From contig JABDDT010000020.1 of the NCBI GenBank assembly GCA_013287475.1, positions 1 to 40,847 on the forward strand: 40,847 nt of DNA, given 5' to 3'. The translations under genes and the position numbers were made by a program. Positions 26,408-35,528 of the stretch are shown piece by piece. This DNA is from Bacteroidota bacterium (GTDB taxonomy: Bacteria > Bacteroidota > Bacteroidia > Chitinophagales > Chitinophagaceae). The notes under the pieces were generated by a model. That model saw only the letters and a list, made by a program, of their open reading frames with translations, was not told the origin of the DNA and searched no databases. How positions within the stretch are numbered: position 1 is the first letter of the stretch; every line of letters starts with the position of its first letter.

Positions 26408-27870
26408 TGATTCTACAGGAAATTCTATATAAAGTAGCCATCCGGTCCGTGCATGGAAAACTTGACGTTGAAGTAAAAGATCTGCAACTTGATTCGCGTA
26501 AAGTGAGCAAGGGTTCAGTGTTTATCGCTGTCAGGGGCACGCACAAGGATGGACACGAATTTATTGAAGCTGCAAGTGCTGAATTCCCTGCTGCCATCAT
26601 TTGTGAACAAATGCCGGCCATTCTTAAAGAAGATATTACTTATATACAAGTTGAAAACAGCGCAGTTGCTTCCGGATTGCTGGCACATAATTTTTTTGGC
26701 CAGCCGTCAGAGAAAATGAAACTGGTGGGAGTAACAGGAACCAATGGGAAAACGACCATCGCAACATTGCTATATAAATTATTTACTTCCCTGGGTTATA
26801 CCAGCGGCATGCTGAGTACAGTAGAAAATCGAATCGGGGATAAAACATTACCAGCTACACATACAACTCCGGACCCGATTTCGCTGAATCAATTGTTACA
26901 TGAAATGCTGGAAGCTGATTGTTCACACGTATTTATGGAAACAAGCTCCCATGCAATTCACCAGCACCGTATCGAAGGTTTACACTATTCAGGAGGTATT
27001 TTCAGCAATATCACGCATGATCACCTGGATTACCATAAAACATTTAACGAATATATACGGGTTAAGAAATTATTTTTCGACGGGTTGCCTTCAGATGCCT
27101 TTGCATTAACGAATTCAGATGATAAAAGAGGAGAAGTAATGATTCAGAATACAGCAGCAACAAAATATACCTATAGTTTGAAAACTGCTGCTGATTTTAA
27201 AGGAAGGATTCTGGAAAATAACCTGACGGGACTTGTTATGCTGGTTAATGACCAGGAAGTTCATTTCCGGCTGATTGGTGAATTCAATGCATACAACCTG
27301 CTGGCCGCATTCGGGGCGGCTATTTGTTTAGGTGAGGAAAAATCGGAGATTCTTCGCAATCTGAGTGTGCTAAGCGGAGCAGAAGGCAGATTTGATTATA
27401 TGATTTCCCCCAAAGAAAAAATAGTTGGCATCGTGGATTACGCCCATACGCCTGACGCATTGGAAAATGTGCTCAGTACAATACGTAAACTGCGCAGGAA
27501 TGATGAACGCATTATCACTGTAGTAGGATGCGGCGGTGACAGGGATAAAACCAAACGGCCCATCATGGGTGAAGTTGCCTGTAAATTGAGCGACAAGGTA
27601 ATATTTACATCAGACAACCCGAGGTCTGAAGAACCCGGAGCGATTTTGAATGATATGGAAGCTGGACTCAATACAGCGGCAAAAAGAAAACTTATTTCGA
27701 TTATTGACCGCAGGGAAGCTATTAAAACAGCGGTAAGCCTTACTCAACCTGCAGATATTATTTTGGTTGCGGGTAAGGGACATGAAAAATACCAGGAGAT
27801 AAAAGGTGTTAAAAAACCTTTCGACGATAAGGCAGTGCTAAAGGAAGTTTTTTTAATAATGGACAAATAG
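26407..27870 (+). CDS. murE: UDP-MurNAc-tripeptide ligase, meso-DAP adding
   Basis: The 487-residue Mur ligase has the ATP loop GVTGTNGKTTIATLL near residue 109, ITHDHLDYHKT near residue 201, and the DNPRSEEP motif near residue 403. DNPR is the signature for meso-diaminopimelate rather than lysine. It adds the third residue of the stem peptide in the cytoplasm. Its ATG overlaps the ftsI stop by one base. Confidence 0.95.
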   Translation: MILQEILYKVAIRSVHGKLDVEVKDLQLDSRKVSKGSVFIAVRGTHKDGHEFIEAASAEFPAAIICEQMPAILKEDITYIQVENSAVASGLLAHNFFGQPSEKMKLVGVTGTNGKTTIATLLYKLFTSLGYTSGMLSTVENRIGDKTLPATHTTPDPISLNQLLHEMLEADCSHVFMETSSHAIHQHRIEGLHYSGGIFSNITHDHLDYHKTFNEYIRVKKLFFDGLPSDAFALTNSDDKRGEVMIQNTAATKYTYSLKTAADFKGRILENNLTGLVMLVNDQEVHFRLIGEFNAYNLLAAFGAAICLGEEKSEILRNLSVLSGAEGRFDYMISPKEKIVGIVDYAHTPDALENVLSTIRKLRRNDERIITVVGCGGDRDKTKRPIMGEVACKLSDKVIFTSDNPRSEEPGAILNDMEAGLNTAAKRKLISIIDRREAIKTAVSLTQPADIILVAGKGHEKYQEIKGVKKPFDDKAVLKEVFLIMDK

Positions 27871-27919
27871 AGAAATGGGATTGCATCCATAATCAATATT
27901 AAACATCCGGTTCAACAAC

Positions 27920-29200
27920 ATGTTGTATCAATTATTCGAATGGCTTAGACAAACGGGAATTAAAATCCCCGGTGGTGCATTATTCCAGTTCATTACATTT
28001 CGTGTATTGCTGGCTGTTATAATGTCGCTGGTAATTTCAATGATGTTTGGAAGAAGACTTATCAATTATCTCCGAAACCTGCAGGTTGGCGAAAGTGTAC
28101 GGGAACTGGGCCTTGAAGGTGAACAGCAGAAAAAAGGAACGCCTACCATGGGAGGAATTATCATTATACTGGCTATCCTGATTCCGACCCTGTTGCTCGC
28201 CAATCTGAATAAAGCTTATATACGCCTCATGATTTTTAGCACACTATGGATGGGCATGATTGGATTTATAGATGATTATCTTAAACTGCGCGCTAAAAAG
28301 ATTGCACAAAGTCAGGGTATTAACTATAAGAAAGGAGATAAAGATGGATTGGCCGGATGGTTCAAAATTCTTGGACAGGTAGTACTAGGATTTGTAGTTG
28401 CAGCCACACTTTATTTTAACAGCAATACCAAAGTATGGCGTGAATTTGTAGGAGATACCAAACCAACTGATACAATCGGTTTAAAACGGGTTATCCTGGA
28501 TGGAAAGGAAAAACTTTTTGTGGAAGCCAGGGAACCCATAACCACCATCCCGTTTGTAAAGAATCATGAATTCAATTATTCCAAACTTTTACCATCGGCA
28601 TTACGCGGTGCTACCTGGATATTATACATCGTAATAGTTATTTTCATCATTACAGCAGTCTCAAATGGTGCTAACATTACAGATGGCATTGATGGATTGG
28701 CGACGGGTGTAAGCGCAGTAATCGGTGTATGTTTGGGTGTTTTCGCTTATGCCAGCGGCAATCTGCGTTTTGCAGAATATCTGAACATCATGTATATCCC
28801 TAACCTGGGAGAATTATCAATTTTCATCGGAGCGTTGATTGGTGCGTGCCTTGGTTTTCTCTGGTACAATGCGTATCCGGCTACTGTTTTTATGGGTGAT
28901 ACCGGAAGTCTGACACTAGGAGGCATTATTGCTGCGCTGGCAGTGATCGTGCGGAAAGAATTGTTAATACCCATTTTCTGCGGAGTTTTCCTGGTAGAAA
29001 ATATTAGTGTGTTGTTGCAGGTGAGTTATTTCAAATATACAAAGCGAAAGTTTGGTGAGGGGAGGCGGATTTTTTTAATGAGCCCATTGCATCATCATTA
29101 TCAAAAACTGGGATATAATGAAAGTAAGATAGTTACAAGATTTTGGATTGTAACGATTCTCTGTGTTGTTTTTGCGATAGTGACTTTGAAGATAAGATAA
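27920..29200 (+). CDS. mraY: Phospho-N-acetylmuramoyl-pentapeptide transferase
   Basis: The 426-residue polytopic membrane enzyme makes lipid I from UDP-MurNAc-pentapeptide and undecaprenyl phosphate. Motifs present are GTPTMGGIIII, GFIDDYLKLR, NITDGIDGLATG, MGDTGSLTLGGI and the HHH-containing SPLHHHYQKLG. A loop of ~60 residues after the third motif region (WREFVGDTKPTD onward) is longer than in E. coli (360 residues) and typical of the Bacteroidota form. Two hairpins lie between it and murD. Confidence 0.95.
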   Translation: MLYQLFEWLRQTGIKIPGGALFQFITFRVLLAVIMSLVISMMFGRRLINYLRNLQVGESVRELGLEGEQQKKGTPTMGGIIIILAILIPTLLLANLNKAYIRLMIFSTLWMGMIGFIDDYLKLRAKKIAQSQGINYKKGDKDGLAGWFKILGQVVLGFVVAATLYFNSNTKVWREFVGDTKPTDTIGLKRVILDGKEKLFVEAREPITTIPFVKNHEFNYSKLLPSALRGATWILYIVIVIFIITAVSNGANITDGIDGLATGVSAVIGVCLGVFAYASGNLRFAEYLNIMYIPNLGELSIFIGALIGACLGFLWYNAYPATVFMGDTGSLTLGGIIAALAVIVRKELLIPIFCGVFLVENISVLLQVSYFKYTKRKFGEGRRIFLMSPLHHHYQKLGYNESKIVTRFWIVTILCVVFAIVTLKIR

Positions 29201-29203
29201 TTT

Positions 29204-29260
29204 GGTTGATGGTATATGGTGTGTGGTGTATGGATATCCATAAACCATCTACCATTAACC
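29204..29260. repeat. Heptamer hairpin after mraY
   Basis: Left units ggttgat, ggtatat, ggtgtgt and ggtgtat (29204-29231) face right units ccataaa, ccatcta and ccattaa (29238-29258). The arms form an imperfect hairpin three bases after the mraY stop. The unit class is shared with 18931-19002. Confidence 0.7.
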
Positions 29261-29330
29261 GGAAACCAAAAAAATTGTGGTGCAGTATTTATCTATGCTT
29301 TTGAAAAACCCTGATCCGCCCTTTTTGGAG

Positions 29331-29384
29331 CATGGTGTAAGGTAGATGGGAAATCAAAAATCCATTAACCATCCACCACAAACC
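29331..29384. repeat. Second heptamer hairpin, before murD
   Basis: Left part catggtg, taaggta, gatggga (29331-29351) and right part built of ccattaa, ccatcca and ccacaaa (29362-29382) form a weak inverted pair 25 bases before the murD ATG. The 70 bases between this and the previous hairpin hold nothing I recognise. Confidence 0.5.
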
Positions 29385-29408
29385 AGAAAAGATTTAAGAA
29401 CTAAGAGT

Positions 29409-30746
29409 ATGTCAAAATTAGTGATCCTGGGTGCCGGTGAGAGCGGCGTTGGAGCAGCTATCCTGGCTGTTAAAGAAGGGTACCAGGTATTTGTTTCAGA
29501 TGCAGGGTTGATTTTAGAAAAATATAAATCGATCCTTGCAGAAAAAGAAATTGAATACGAAGAAGGTAAACACAGTGAAGAAAGAATACTGGAAGCAGAT
29601 GAAGTGATGAAGAGTCCTGGTATACCTGAAAAGAGTTCTTTGGTAATTAAAATAAGGAGTAGTGGCATTCCTGTGATCAGTGAAATTGAATTGGCTTATC
29701 GTCATAAAGGAGGAAGCAGGATTGTAGGGATCACCGGAAGTAATGGGAAAACAACCACTACTTCCATGACCTATCATATCTGTAAGCATGGAGGTCTGGA
29801 TTGTGCGATGGTCGGAAATATCGGTATCTCTTTTGCGAAACAGGTTGCAGAAGATCCGAAACAATGGTATATCGCGGAAATCAGCAGTTTTCAGTTGGAT
29901 GATATTAAGGAATTCCGGCCGGATATCGCTATTCTGACAAATATCACTGAAGACCACCTGGACAGATATGAATATAAGTTTGAGAATTATATCAGGAGCA
30001 AATTCAGTATTATAAAAAACCAGACGAAAACCGATTATTTTATTTTTTGTGCAGACGATCCCACGATCAAGCAACATATAAAAAAATTTAGTTTTCAATC
30101 TAACCCATTACCATATACCATGCAAAAGGAACCAAATCCGGGAGGTTTTATCAGGAACGGGCAGATGAGTCTGCAGGCAGGAAATGAAACTTTGAAAATG
30201 AGTATTTATGATTTCGCTTTGAAAGGAATCCATAACCAATATAATACACTTGCAGCGGGGCTGGCTGCAGTTACCATTGGTATACGCAAGGATAAAATCC
30301 GGGAGGCAGTCCAGAGTTTTGAATCGCTGGAGCACAGAATGGAGTACGTAAGTACGGTACGGGGAGTTGAATTTATTAACGATAGCAAAGCCACAAATGT
30401 AAATTCTACCTGGTATGCATTGGAAAGTATGCAGAAACCTGTTGTATTGATACTTGGTGGAATAGATAAAGGAAATGATTATTCCCTGATTCGTGACCTG
30501 GTAAAAGAAAAGGTTAAAGCTATCGTATGTATGGGTTTGGACAACCGAAAGATCCATGATGCATTTCAAAATGATGTACCGGTGATCGTCAATACAGGTT
30601 CGGCCATAGAAGCTGTAAAAAGTAGTTTTCAGCTGGCAGTTAAAGGTGATATTGTTTTATTGAGCCCTGCCTGCGCCAGTTTTGATCTGTTTAAAAATTA
30701 TGAGGACAGAGGTAATCAGTTTAAAGAAGCAGTGAGAGACCTATAA
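29409..30746 (+). CDS. murD: UDP-N-acetylmuramoylalanine--D-glutamate ligase
   Basis: The 445-residue Mur ligase starts at ATG 29409 (MSKLVILGAGESGVGAA). The longer frame from 29346 would translate repeat-derived sequence. The ATP loop ITGSNGKTTTTSM is near residue 112, ISSFQLDDI and ITEDHLDRYE follow, and the C-terminal domain has FINDSKATNVNSTWYAL and LLSPACASFDLFKNYEDRG. It adds D-Glu to UDP-MurNAc-L-Ala. The stop is followed at once by the octamer array 30747-30793. Confidence 0.95.
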   Translation: MSKLVILGAGESGVGAAILAVKEGYQVFVSDAGLILEKYKSILAEKEIEYEEGKHSEERILEADEVMKSPGIPEKSSLVIKIRSSGIPVISEIELAYRHKGGSRIVGITGSNGKTTTTSMTYHICKHGGLDCAMVGNIGISFAKQVAEDPKQWYIAEISSFQLDDIKEFRPDIAILTNITEDHLDRYEYKFENYIRSKFSIIKNQTKTDYFIFCADDPTIKQHIKKFSFQSNPLPYTMQKEPNPGGFIRNGQMSLQAGNETLKMSIYDFALKGIHNQYNTLAAGLAAVTIGIRKDKIREAVQSFESLEHRMEYVSTVRGVEFINDSKATNVNSTWYALESMQKPVVLILGGIDKGNDYSLIRDLVKEKVKAIVCMGLDNRKIHDAFQNDVPVIVNTGSAIEAVKSSFQLAVKGDIVLLSPACASFDLFKNYEDRGNQFKEAVRDL

Positions 30747-30793
30747 GAAAGTATGGGAGTATGGGAGTATGGGAGTATGGGAGTACGGGAGTT
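30747..30793. repeat. Five tandem octamers after murD
   Basis: Four GTATGGGA units and one GTACGGGA run 30751-30790, preceded by GAAA directly after the murD TAA. About 36 bases are identical to the left arm of the 3001-3141 hairpin 27.7 kb away. Here no reverse-complement arm is present, so this is a single-arm form. Confidence 0.85.
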
Positions 30794-30840
30794 TTAATTG
30801 AATAATTAGTTAAGAATTGCAGGATAACAGTACGATAGAA

Positions 30841-32070
30841 ATGAGAGCCTTTAAGCATCTTGGCACAAAAACCAAAGGTGATAAAGTGATCTGGGCAGTA
30901 GTCGTTTTACTGGCGCTGATCTCTCTGTTGGCAGTGTATAGTTCTACTGGTTTGCTCGCTTACAAAATGTATAAAGGGAATACAGAAATCTACCTGTTTA
31001 AGCAATTTGCATTTATCATTACCGGAGTGATGATCATTTATTTCGCACACCAGGTCAACTATATTATTTATGCCCGGGTGGCGAAGATTCTTTTTCTGAT
31101 ATCCATTCCCTTATTATTCTACACTTTATTTTTTGGTGTAAAACTGAATGAAGGCAGTCGCTGGATACGGTTACCCATTGTAAACATGACATTTCAAACC
31201 TCGGACCTCGCCAAGCTGGCACTGATCATGTATATCAGCCACCTGCTAAGCAGGAAACAGGATCAGATAAAGGATTTTAAAAAGGGATTCTTACCTGTTA
31301 TCATTCCGGTGACAGTTGTTTGCCTCTTGATCGTCCCAGCGAATCTTTCCACCGCCCTGCTCATAGGTGCAACCTGTATGATGCTGATGTTCATCGGGAG
31401 AGTGAGTGGCAAACATCTTCTGCTTACAATTGGAGTGGCCATGATACCTGTTTTATTACTTGTCATGGCGGCAGTTATTCGGCATAAAACTTCAGAGTCG
31501 CCATCCGTCATCAGTCATCCATCATCCCATGCGGGTTTGCTGGTGCGTGTTGACACATGGATAAACCGCGTCGGAAATTTCATGTATGGTACAAAGGAAG
31601 ATAAGCAGGATGATAATTACCAGGTGAATCAGGCCAAGATTGCAGTTGCCAACGGGGGCTGGATTGGGCTGGGTCCCGGCAACAGCCGCCAGCGTAATTT
31701 TCTTCCGCATCCCTATTCTGATTTTATTTATGCTATCATCATTGAGGAATATGGTTTGATTGGCGGCGCTATCATCATGTTTATTTACCTGGTGTTTCTT
31801 TTCAGGAGCATACGCATATTTAAAAAGTGTCCATTTGCCTTTGGCGCTTTTCTGGCCCTGGGATTGAGTTTTACTCTCATGATACAGGCAATAGCAAATA
31901 TGGCAGTAAATGTAAATCTGTTTCCTGTAACAGGTGTTACGCTGCCCCTGATTAGTATGGGAGGGAGTTCCTTTTTATTTACCTGTCTGGCTATCGGAAT
32001 TATATTAAGTGTTGCCAGAAATGCAGAACGCATTGAAGGAGAAGTGGCGGATAAGAATTTGGAAACTTAA
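30841..32070 (+). CDS. ftsW: Septal peptidoglycan polymerase FtsW
   Basis: This SEDS-family membrane protein, about 409 residues from ATG 30841 (a TTG at 30817 would add eight residues), polymerises lipid II at the septum with FtsI. Motifs include LLAVYSSTGLLAYK after TM1, VKLNEGSRWIRLP, FQTSDLAKLAL, IGLGPGNSRQRNFLP, PYSDFIYAIIIEEYG and the C-terminal LPLISMGGSSFLFTCLAIGI. The extracytoplasmic stretch around residues 220-260 (KTSESPSVISHPSSHAG) is longer than in E. coli. It is followed four bases later by murG. Confidence 0.93.
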   Translation: MRAFKHLGTKTKGDKVIWAVVVLLALISLLAVYSSTGLLAYKMYKGNTEIYLFKQFAFIITGVMIIYFAHQVNYIIYARVAKILFLISIPLLFYTLFFGVKLNEGSRWIRLPIVNMTFQTSDLAKLALIMYISHLLSRKQDQIKDFKKGFLPVIIPVTVVCLLIVPANLSTALLIGATCMMLMFIGRVSGKHLLLTIGVAMIPVLLLVMAAVIRHKTSESPSVISHPSSHAGLLVRVDTWINRVGNFMYGTKEDKQDDNYQVNQAKIAVANGGWIGLGPGNSRQRNFLPHPYSDFIYAIIIEEYGLIGGAIIMFIYLVFLFRSIRIFKKCPFAFGAFLALGLSFTLMIQAIANMAVNVNLFPVTGVTLPLISMGGSSFLFTCLAIGIILSVARNAERIEGEVADKNLET

Positions 32071-32074
32071 GAAT

Positions 32075-33166
32075 TTGAACAAACGTGTAATTATAGCAGG
32101 CGGCGGTACAGGCGGACATATTTTCCCCGCCCTGGCTATCGCAAATGCGTTGAAAAAAAAAGAACCGGATATGGAAATACTTTTTGTAGGCGCTAGAGGT
32201 AAGATGGAAATGGAAAAAGTTCCTGAAGCGGGTTATCCTATTGAAGGAATTGATATCACAGGATATAACAGAAGTTCTATATTAAAAAATTTTACACTTC
32301 CTTATAAACTGGTTAAAAGTTATTTTCAGGTGAAAAACATTTTTAAAACATTTAGACCACAGGCAGCTATTGGTGTCGGCGGATACAGCAGCTTCCCAGT
32401 ATTACGATACGCACAGGCAAAAGGAATTCCTACGTTTATTCATGAATCGAATTCTTATGCCGGCAAATCAAATATACTGTTGGGGAAAAAAGCTACCCGC
32501 ATTTTTACAGCAAGCGATGGTATGGAAAAGTTTTTCCCTTCTGATCGTCTCCTTCAAACCGGAAATCCCGTACGAAAAAACGTAGTGACAAAACAGATAT
32601 CAAGAGAAGAGGGGCTTGCTTTTTTTGGTCTCGATCCAAAATATACTGCCGTTCTGATAACCGGAGGAAGCCTCGGAGCCATGTCAATGAATGAAGCTAT
32701 CGATTCCGGTATTCCAATTCTGAATAAAAATCAGATTCAGCTTATCTGGCAAACCGGGAAATCCTTTGCTGCTCAGGCAGCGGTTCATGCAGCGGAATCT
32801 AAAATGATATGGACCGGTGAATTTATTTCTAAAATGGAATATGCCTATGCCGCAGCAGATATAGTTGTTTCCAGATCCGGAAGCGTATTATATGAACTAT
32901 GTGTGGTTAAAAAGCCAGTGATTTTTGTGCCCTATCCACATGCAGCAGAAGACCATCAAACCGTGAACGCAGAAAACCTTGTAAAAAAAAATGCAGCTAT
33001 TATGATATCGGACAAAGATGCCCGGAATAAAATGGTACCGGAAATACTGGCCCTGGCAAAAAACAAGATGGAGCAGGAAATTTTGAGAAATAACATCGGT
33101 AAACTGGCAGTTACAGATGCTGATGACAAGATTGCTAATGAAATTTTGAAAACACTCAATGGCTGA
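32075..33166 (+). CDS. murG: Lipid I GlcNAc-transferase MurG
   Basis: The GT28 enzyme converts lipid I to lipid II. I chose the TTG at 32075, giving MNKRVIIAGGGTGGHIFPAL; an upstream ATG at 32009 would overlap ftsW by 62 bases and put an unrelated 22-residue tail before the first strand. Visible motifs are GGGTGGHIFPALAIA, GVGGYSSFPV, HESNSYAGKSN, ITGGSLGA and SRSGSVLYELCVVKKPVIFVPYPHA split over the donor site. The final TGA overlaps the murC start by eight bases. Confidence 0.93.
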   Translation: MNKRVIIAGGGTGGHIFPALAIANALKKKEPDMEILFVGARGKMEMEKVPEAGYPIEGIDITGYNRSSILKNFTLPYKLVKSYFQVKNIFKTFRPQAAIGVGGYSSFPVLRYAQAKGIPTFIHESNSYAGKSNILLGKKATRIFTASDGMEKFFPSDRLLQTGNPVRKNVVTKQISREEGLAFFGLDPKYTAVLITGGSLGAMSMNEAIDSGIPILNKNQIQLIWQTGKSFAAQAAVHAAESKMIWTGEFISKMEYAYAAADIVVSRSGSVLYELCVVKKPVIFVPYPHAAEDHQTVNAENLVKKNAAIMISDKDARNKMVPEILALAKNKMEQEILRNNIGKLAVTDADDKIANEILKTLNG

Positions 33167-34529
33167 TCTGAAAAATATACACAGTATCTATTTTATCGGT
33201 ATCGGTGGTATCGGAATGAGCGCTTTGGCGCGCTATTTCAGGTTTCATGGGAAAACTGTGAGTGGATATGATAAAACTGAAACTGTTTTGACAAGGACTC
33301 TTGCAGAAGAAGGAATCCATGTTAGCTATATCGACGACCTCTCCGCGATTCCGAAAGATATACAGCTGGTAGTATATACACCAGCTATCCCGAAAGATCA
33401 CAAAGGACTGAATTACTACAGGGAACATGGATATGATTTGATGAAAAGAAGCGAGGTGCTGGGCTTGATTACAGAAGATTCATTGAATATATGCGTTGCA
33501 GGGACACATGGAAAAACAACCATCAGCACTATGATCGCACATATACTGCGCGACAGTGGCGTGGGATCCAATGCTTTTCTGGGAGGTATTTCAGTAAACT
33601 ACAATACAAACTTCTGGAGTAATGAAAATAATATTTGTGTCGTGGAGGCAGATGAATACGACCGGAGCTTCCTGAAACTGCATCCGGATATCGCGGTGAT
33701 CAGTTCTATGGACCCCGATCATCTGGATATTTATGGAACTGCTGAAGCTGTAAAAGAAGCATTTCTTGCTTTCTCTGAAAAAATAAAATCGGGCGGTACC
33801 CTGGTACAGAAACACGGATTGCCAATTCCAAAGCCGGCGGGTGATATATTACAACTTAGTTATCACCTCACCGATCATAACGCTGATGTTTATACGAAAA
33901 ACCTCCATATCCGGTCGGGTAATTATGTATTTGATGTGGAAGGCAGTGAAGGAAAAATGGAAGGCGTGGAACTTCATGTGGGCGGCTGGCATAATGTTGA
34001 AAATGCCCTGGCAGCAATTACAGCCTGTCGTAAACTGGGTCTGAGCGGTGAAAAAATAATTCCTGCTTTGCAGAATTACAAGGGTGTAAAGAGAAGATTT
34101 GAATATCATGTGCAGAGTGGAGGTCACGTATATATTGATGACTATGCGCACCATCCCAGAGAACTTGAAGCCCTGATCAGCAGCGCCAGGGAACTTTTCC
34201 CAAATAGAAAGCTGATGGTTATTTTTCAACCGCATTTATTCAGCAGAACCAGGGATTTCGCAGATGGATTTGCTAATGCACTCGATCAGTCGGATGAGGT
34301 GATTTTATTGCCTGTTTATCCGGCACGAGAATTTCCAATCGAAGGAATCAGCAGTGCCACCATTCTGGATAAAATGGTAAGAGCTGAGAAACAAATTCTT
34401 ACCAAACAGGAAGCCCTGGCCTATATAGCGTCAATTCAAAAGAAAGAAAAAATATTACTGATTACAGCGGGCGCTGGCGATATAGATGAATTGGTTAAAC
34501 CGCTGACAGAAATTCTAAAAACAAAATGA
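33159..34529 (+). CDS. murC: UDP-N-acetylmuramate--L-alanine ligase
   Basis: The 456-residue ligase has IYFIGIGGIGMSALARYF at the N-terminus, the ATP loop VAGTHGKTTISTM near residue 112, DPDHLDIYG near residue 187, and DDYAHHPRELEALI near residue 328. It adds L-Ala, the first residue of the stem peptide. Eight bases overlap with murG and four with ftsQ show tight coupling. Confidence 0.95.
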   Translation: MADLKNIHSIYFIGIGGIGMSALARYFRFHGKTVSGYDKTETVLTRTLAEEGIHVSYIDDLSAIPKDIQLVVYTPAIPKDHKGLNYYREHGYDLMKRSEVLGLITEDSLNICVAGTHGKTTISTMIAHILRDSGVGSNAFLGGISVNYNTNFWSNENNICVVEADEYDRSFLKLHPDIAVISSMDPDHLDIYGTAEAVKEAFLAFSEKIKSGGTLVQKHGLPIPKPAGDILQLSYHLTDHNADVYTKNLHIRSGNYVFDVEGSEGKMEGVELHVGGWHNVENALAAITACRKLGLSGEKIIPALQNYKGVKRRFEYHVQSGGHVYIDDYAHHPRELEALISSARELFPNRKLMVIFQPHLFSRTRDFADGFANALDQSDEVILLPVYPAREFPIEGISSATILDKMVRAEKQILTKQEALAYIASIQKKEKILLITAGAGDIDELVKPLTEILKTK

Positions 34530-35515
34530 ATATAAAAAGCCCATTAAAAAAAATTTTTACGGTTATACTCTGGTGCCTGTTGGGCGGCTCCGGACTGGCC
34601 ATTTTAATTGCGGCCATCAATGCTAAAAACAGCAGTCTATGCCAGGGACTTGAAATTGAAATCAACGGAGGGAACAGAGCACAGTTTCTTAACAAAAGAG
34701 ATCTGGTCTCCATGCTTGAAAACGAAGGATTAAAAGATTTATCCAATAAAAAAACGGCATCAATAGACCTGCTGAAAATGGAAAACTTTCTCAAGAAAAA
34801 CAACTGGATCAGGGATGCGCAACTTTATTTTGATAACAACCAGAAATTAAAAATTCGTATACAGGAAAGACAGCCGTTCGCAAGAATATTTACGGTTTCA
34901 GGAAGCAGTTATTTGATCGACAGCGGTGGAGTACAAATGGCGGTACCTGAAAGAACTGTTTTCAGGCTTCCGGTTTTTACAGGTTATCCCGTAGAGAAAT
35001 TTGGATTAAGGCGTGACAGTGGGCTGGACCGTCAGATCAGGAACCTTGCAATTTTTCTGAATAAAGATCCTTTCTGGTCGAACCAGATTCAGGAAGTGAA
35101 TATCAGCGCTACAAAGACTTTTTTAATGACACCATTGATTGGTAACCAACAGATATTCTTTGGAGACGGAAGCGATTATGAAAATAAATTTCACCGTCTT
35201 TTTATTTTTTATGAGCAGGTTATTTCCCAAACAGGATTTGAGAAATATACGGGTATCAATCTGGCATATACAAACCAGGTAATTGCAATAAGGAAACAAG
35301 GTTTGATTTCCAGAGCGGATTCTATTCAGGCCAGGAAAAATGTAATGGAAATGATCCGCATCGCGCAGAAAATGGAATCAGATACATCAAAAATAAGGGA
35401 TATAAAACCGCTGGAAAAAAACACTATTACTGAACAAAACCTCCGGGGTTATGACCTCCCGGACGAGAATGAAAATAAAAACGAAACAAGCAATAAACTT
35501 CAAAAACAACAATAA
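34526..35515 (+). CDS. ftsQ: Cell division protein FtsQ/DivIB
   Basis: The 329-residue bitopic protein has a TM at about 12-32 (LWCLLGGSGLAILIAAI), a POTRA-like domain (about 40-115, ending KLKIRIQERQPFARIF) and an FtsQ beta domain with YLIDSGGVQM and EKYTGINLAYTNQVIAI. The C-terminus is a charged tail rich in Asn/Glu/Lys. It scaffolds the FtsL and FtsWI complex. Its start overlaps the murC stop (ATGA), and ftsA follows 13 bases later. Confidence 0.9.
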   Translation: MNIKSPLKKIFTVILWCLLGGSGLAILIAAINAKNSSLCQGLEIEINGGNRAQFLNKRDLVSMLENEGLKDLSNKKTASIDLLKMENFLKKNNWIRDAQLYFDNNQKLKIRIQERQPFARIFTVSGSSYLIDSGGVQMAVPERTVFRLPVFTGYPVEKFGLRRDSGLDRQIRNLAIFLNKDPFWSNQIQEVNISATKTFLMTPLIGNQQIFFGDGSDYENKFHRLFIFYEQVISQTGFEKYTGINLAYTNQVIAIRKQGLISRADSIQARKNVMEMIRIAQKMESDTSKIRDIKPLEKNTITEQNLRGYDLPDENENKNETSNKLQKQQ

Positions 35516-35528
35516 ATTAAACCAAACC

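Noticed and set aside
29346-29408. Upstream start for murD
   Set aside because: The added 21 residues come from the heptamer tract and precede the conserved first strand.
29514-30098. 194-codon minus-strand frame over murD
   Set aside because: It is antisense to conserved murD motifs and shows no recognisable domain.
30747-30793. Possible CRISPR array from the regular repeats (also 3001, 6343, 18595)
   Set aside because: Units are 7-8 bp in direct tandem without spacers and there are no cas genes; this is not CRISPR.
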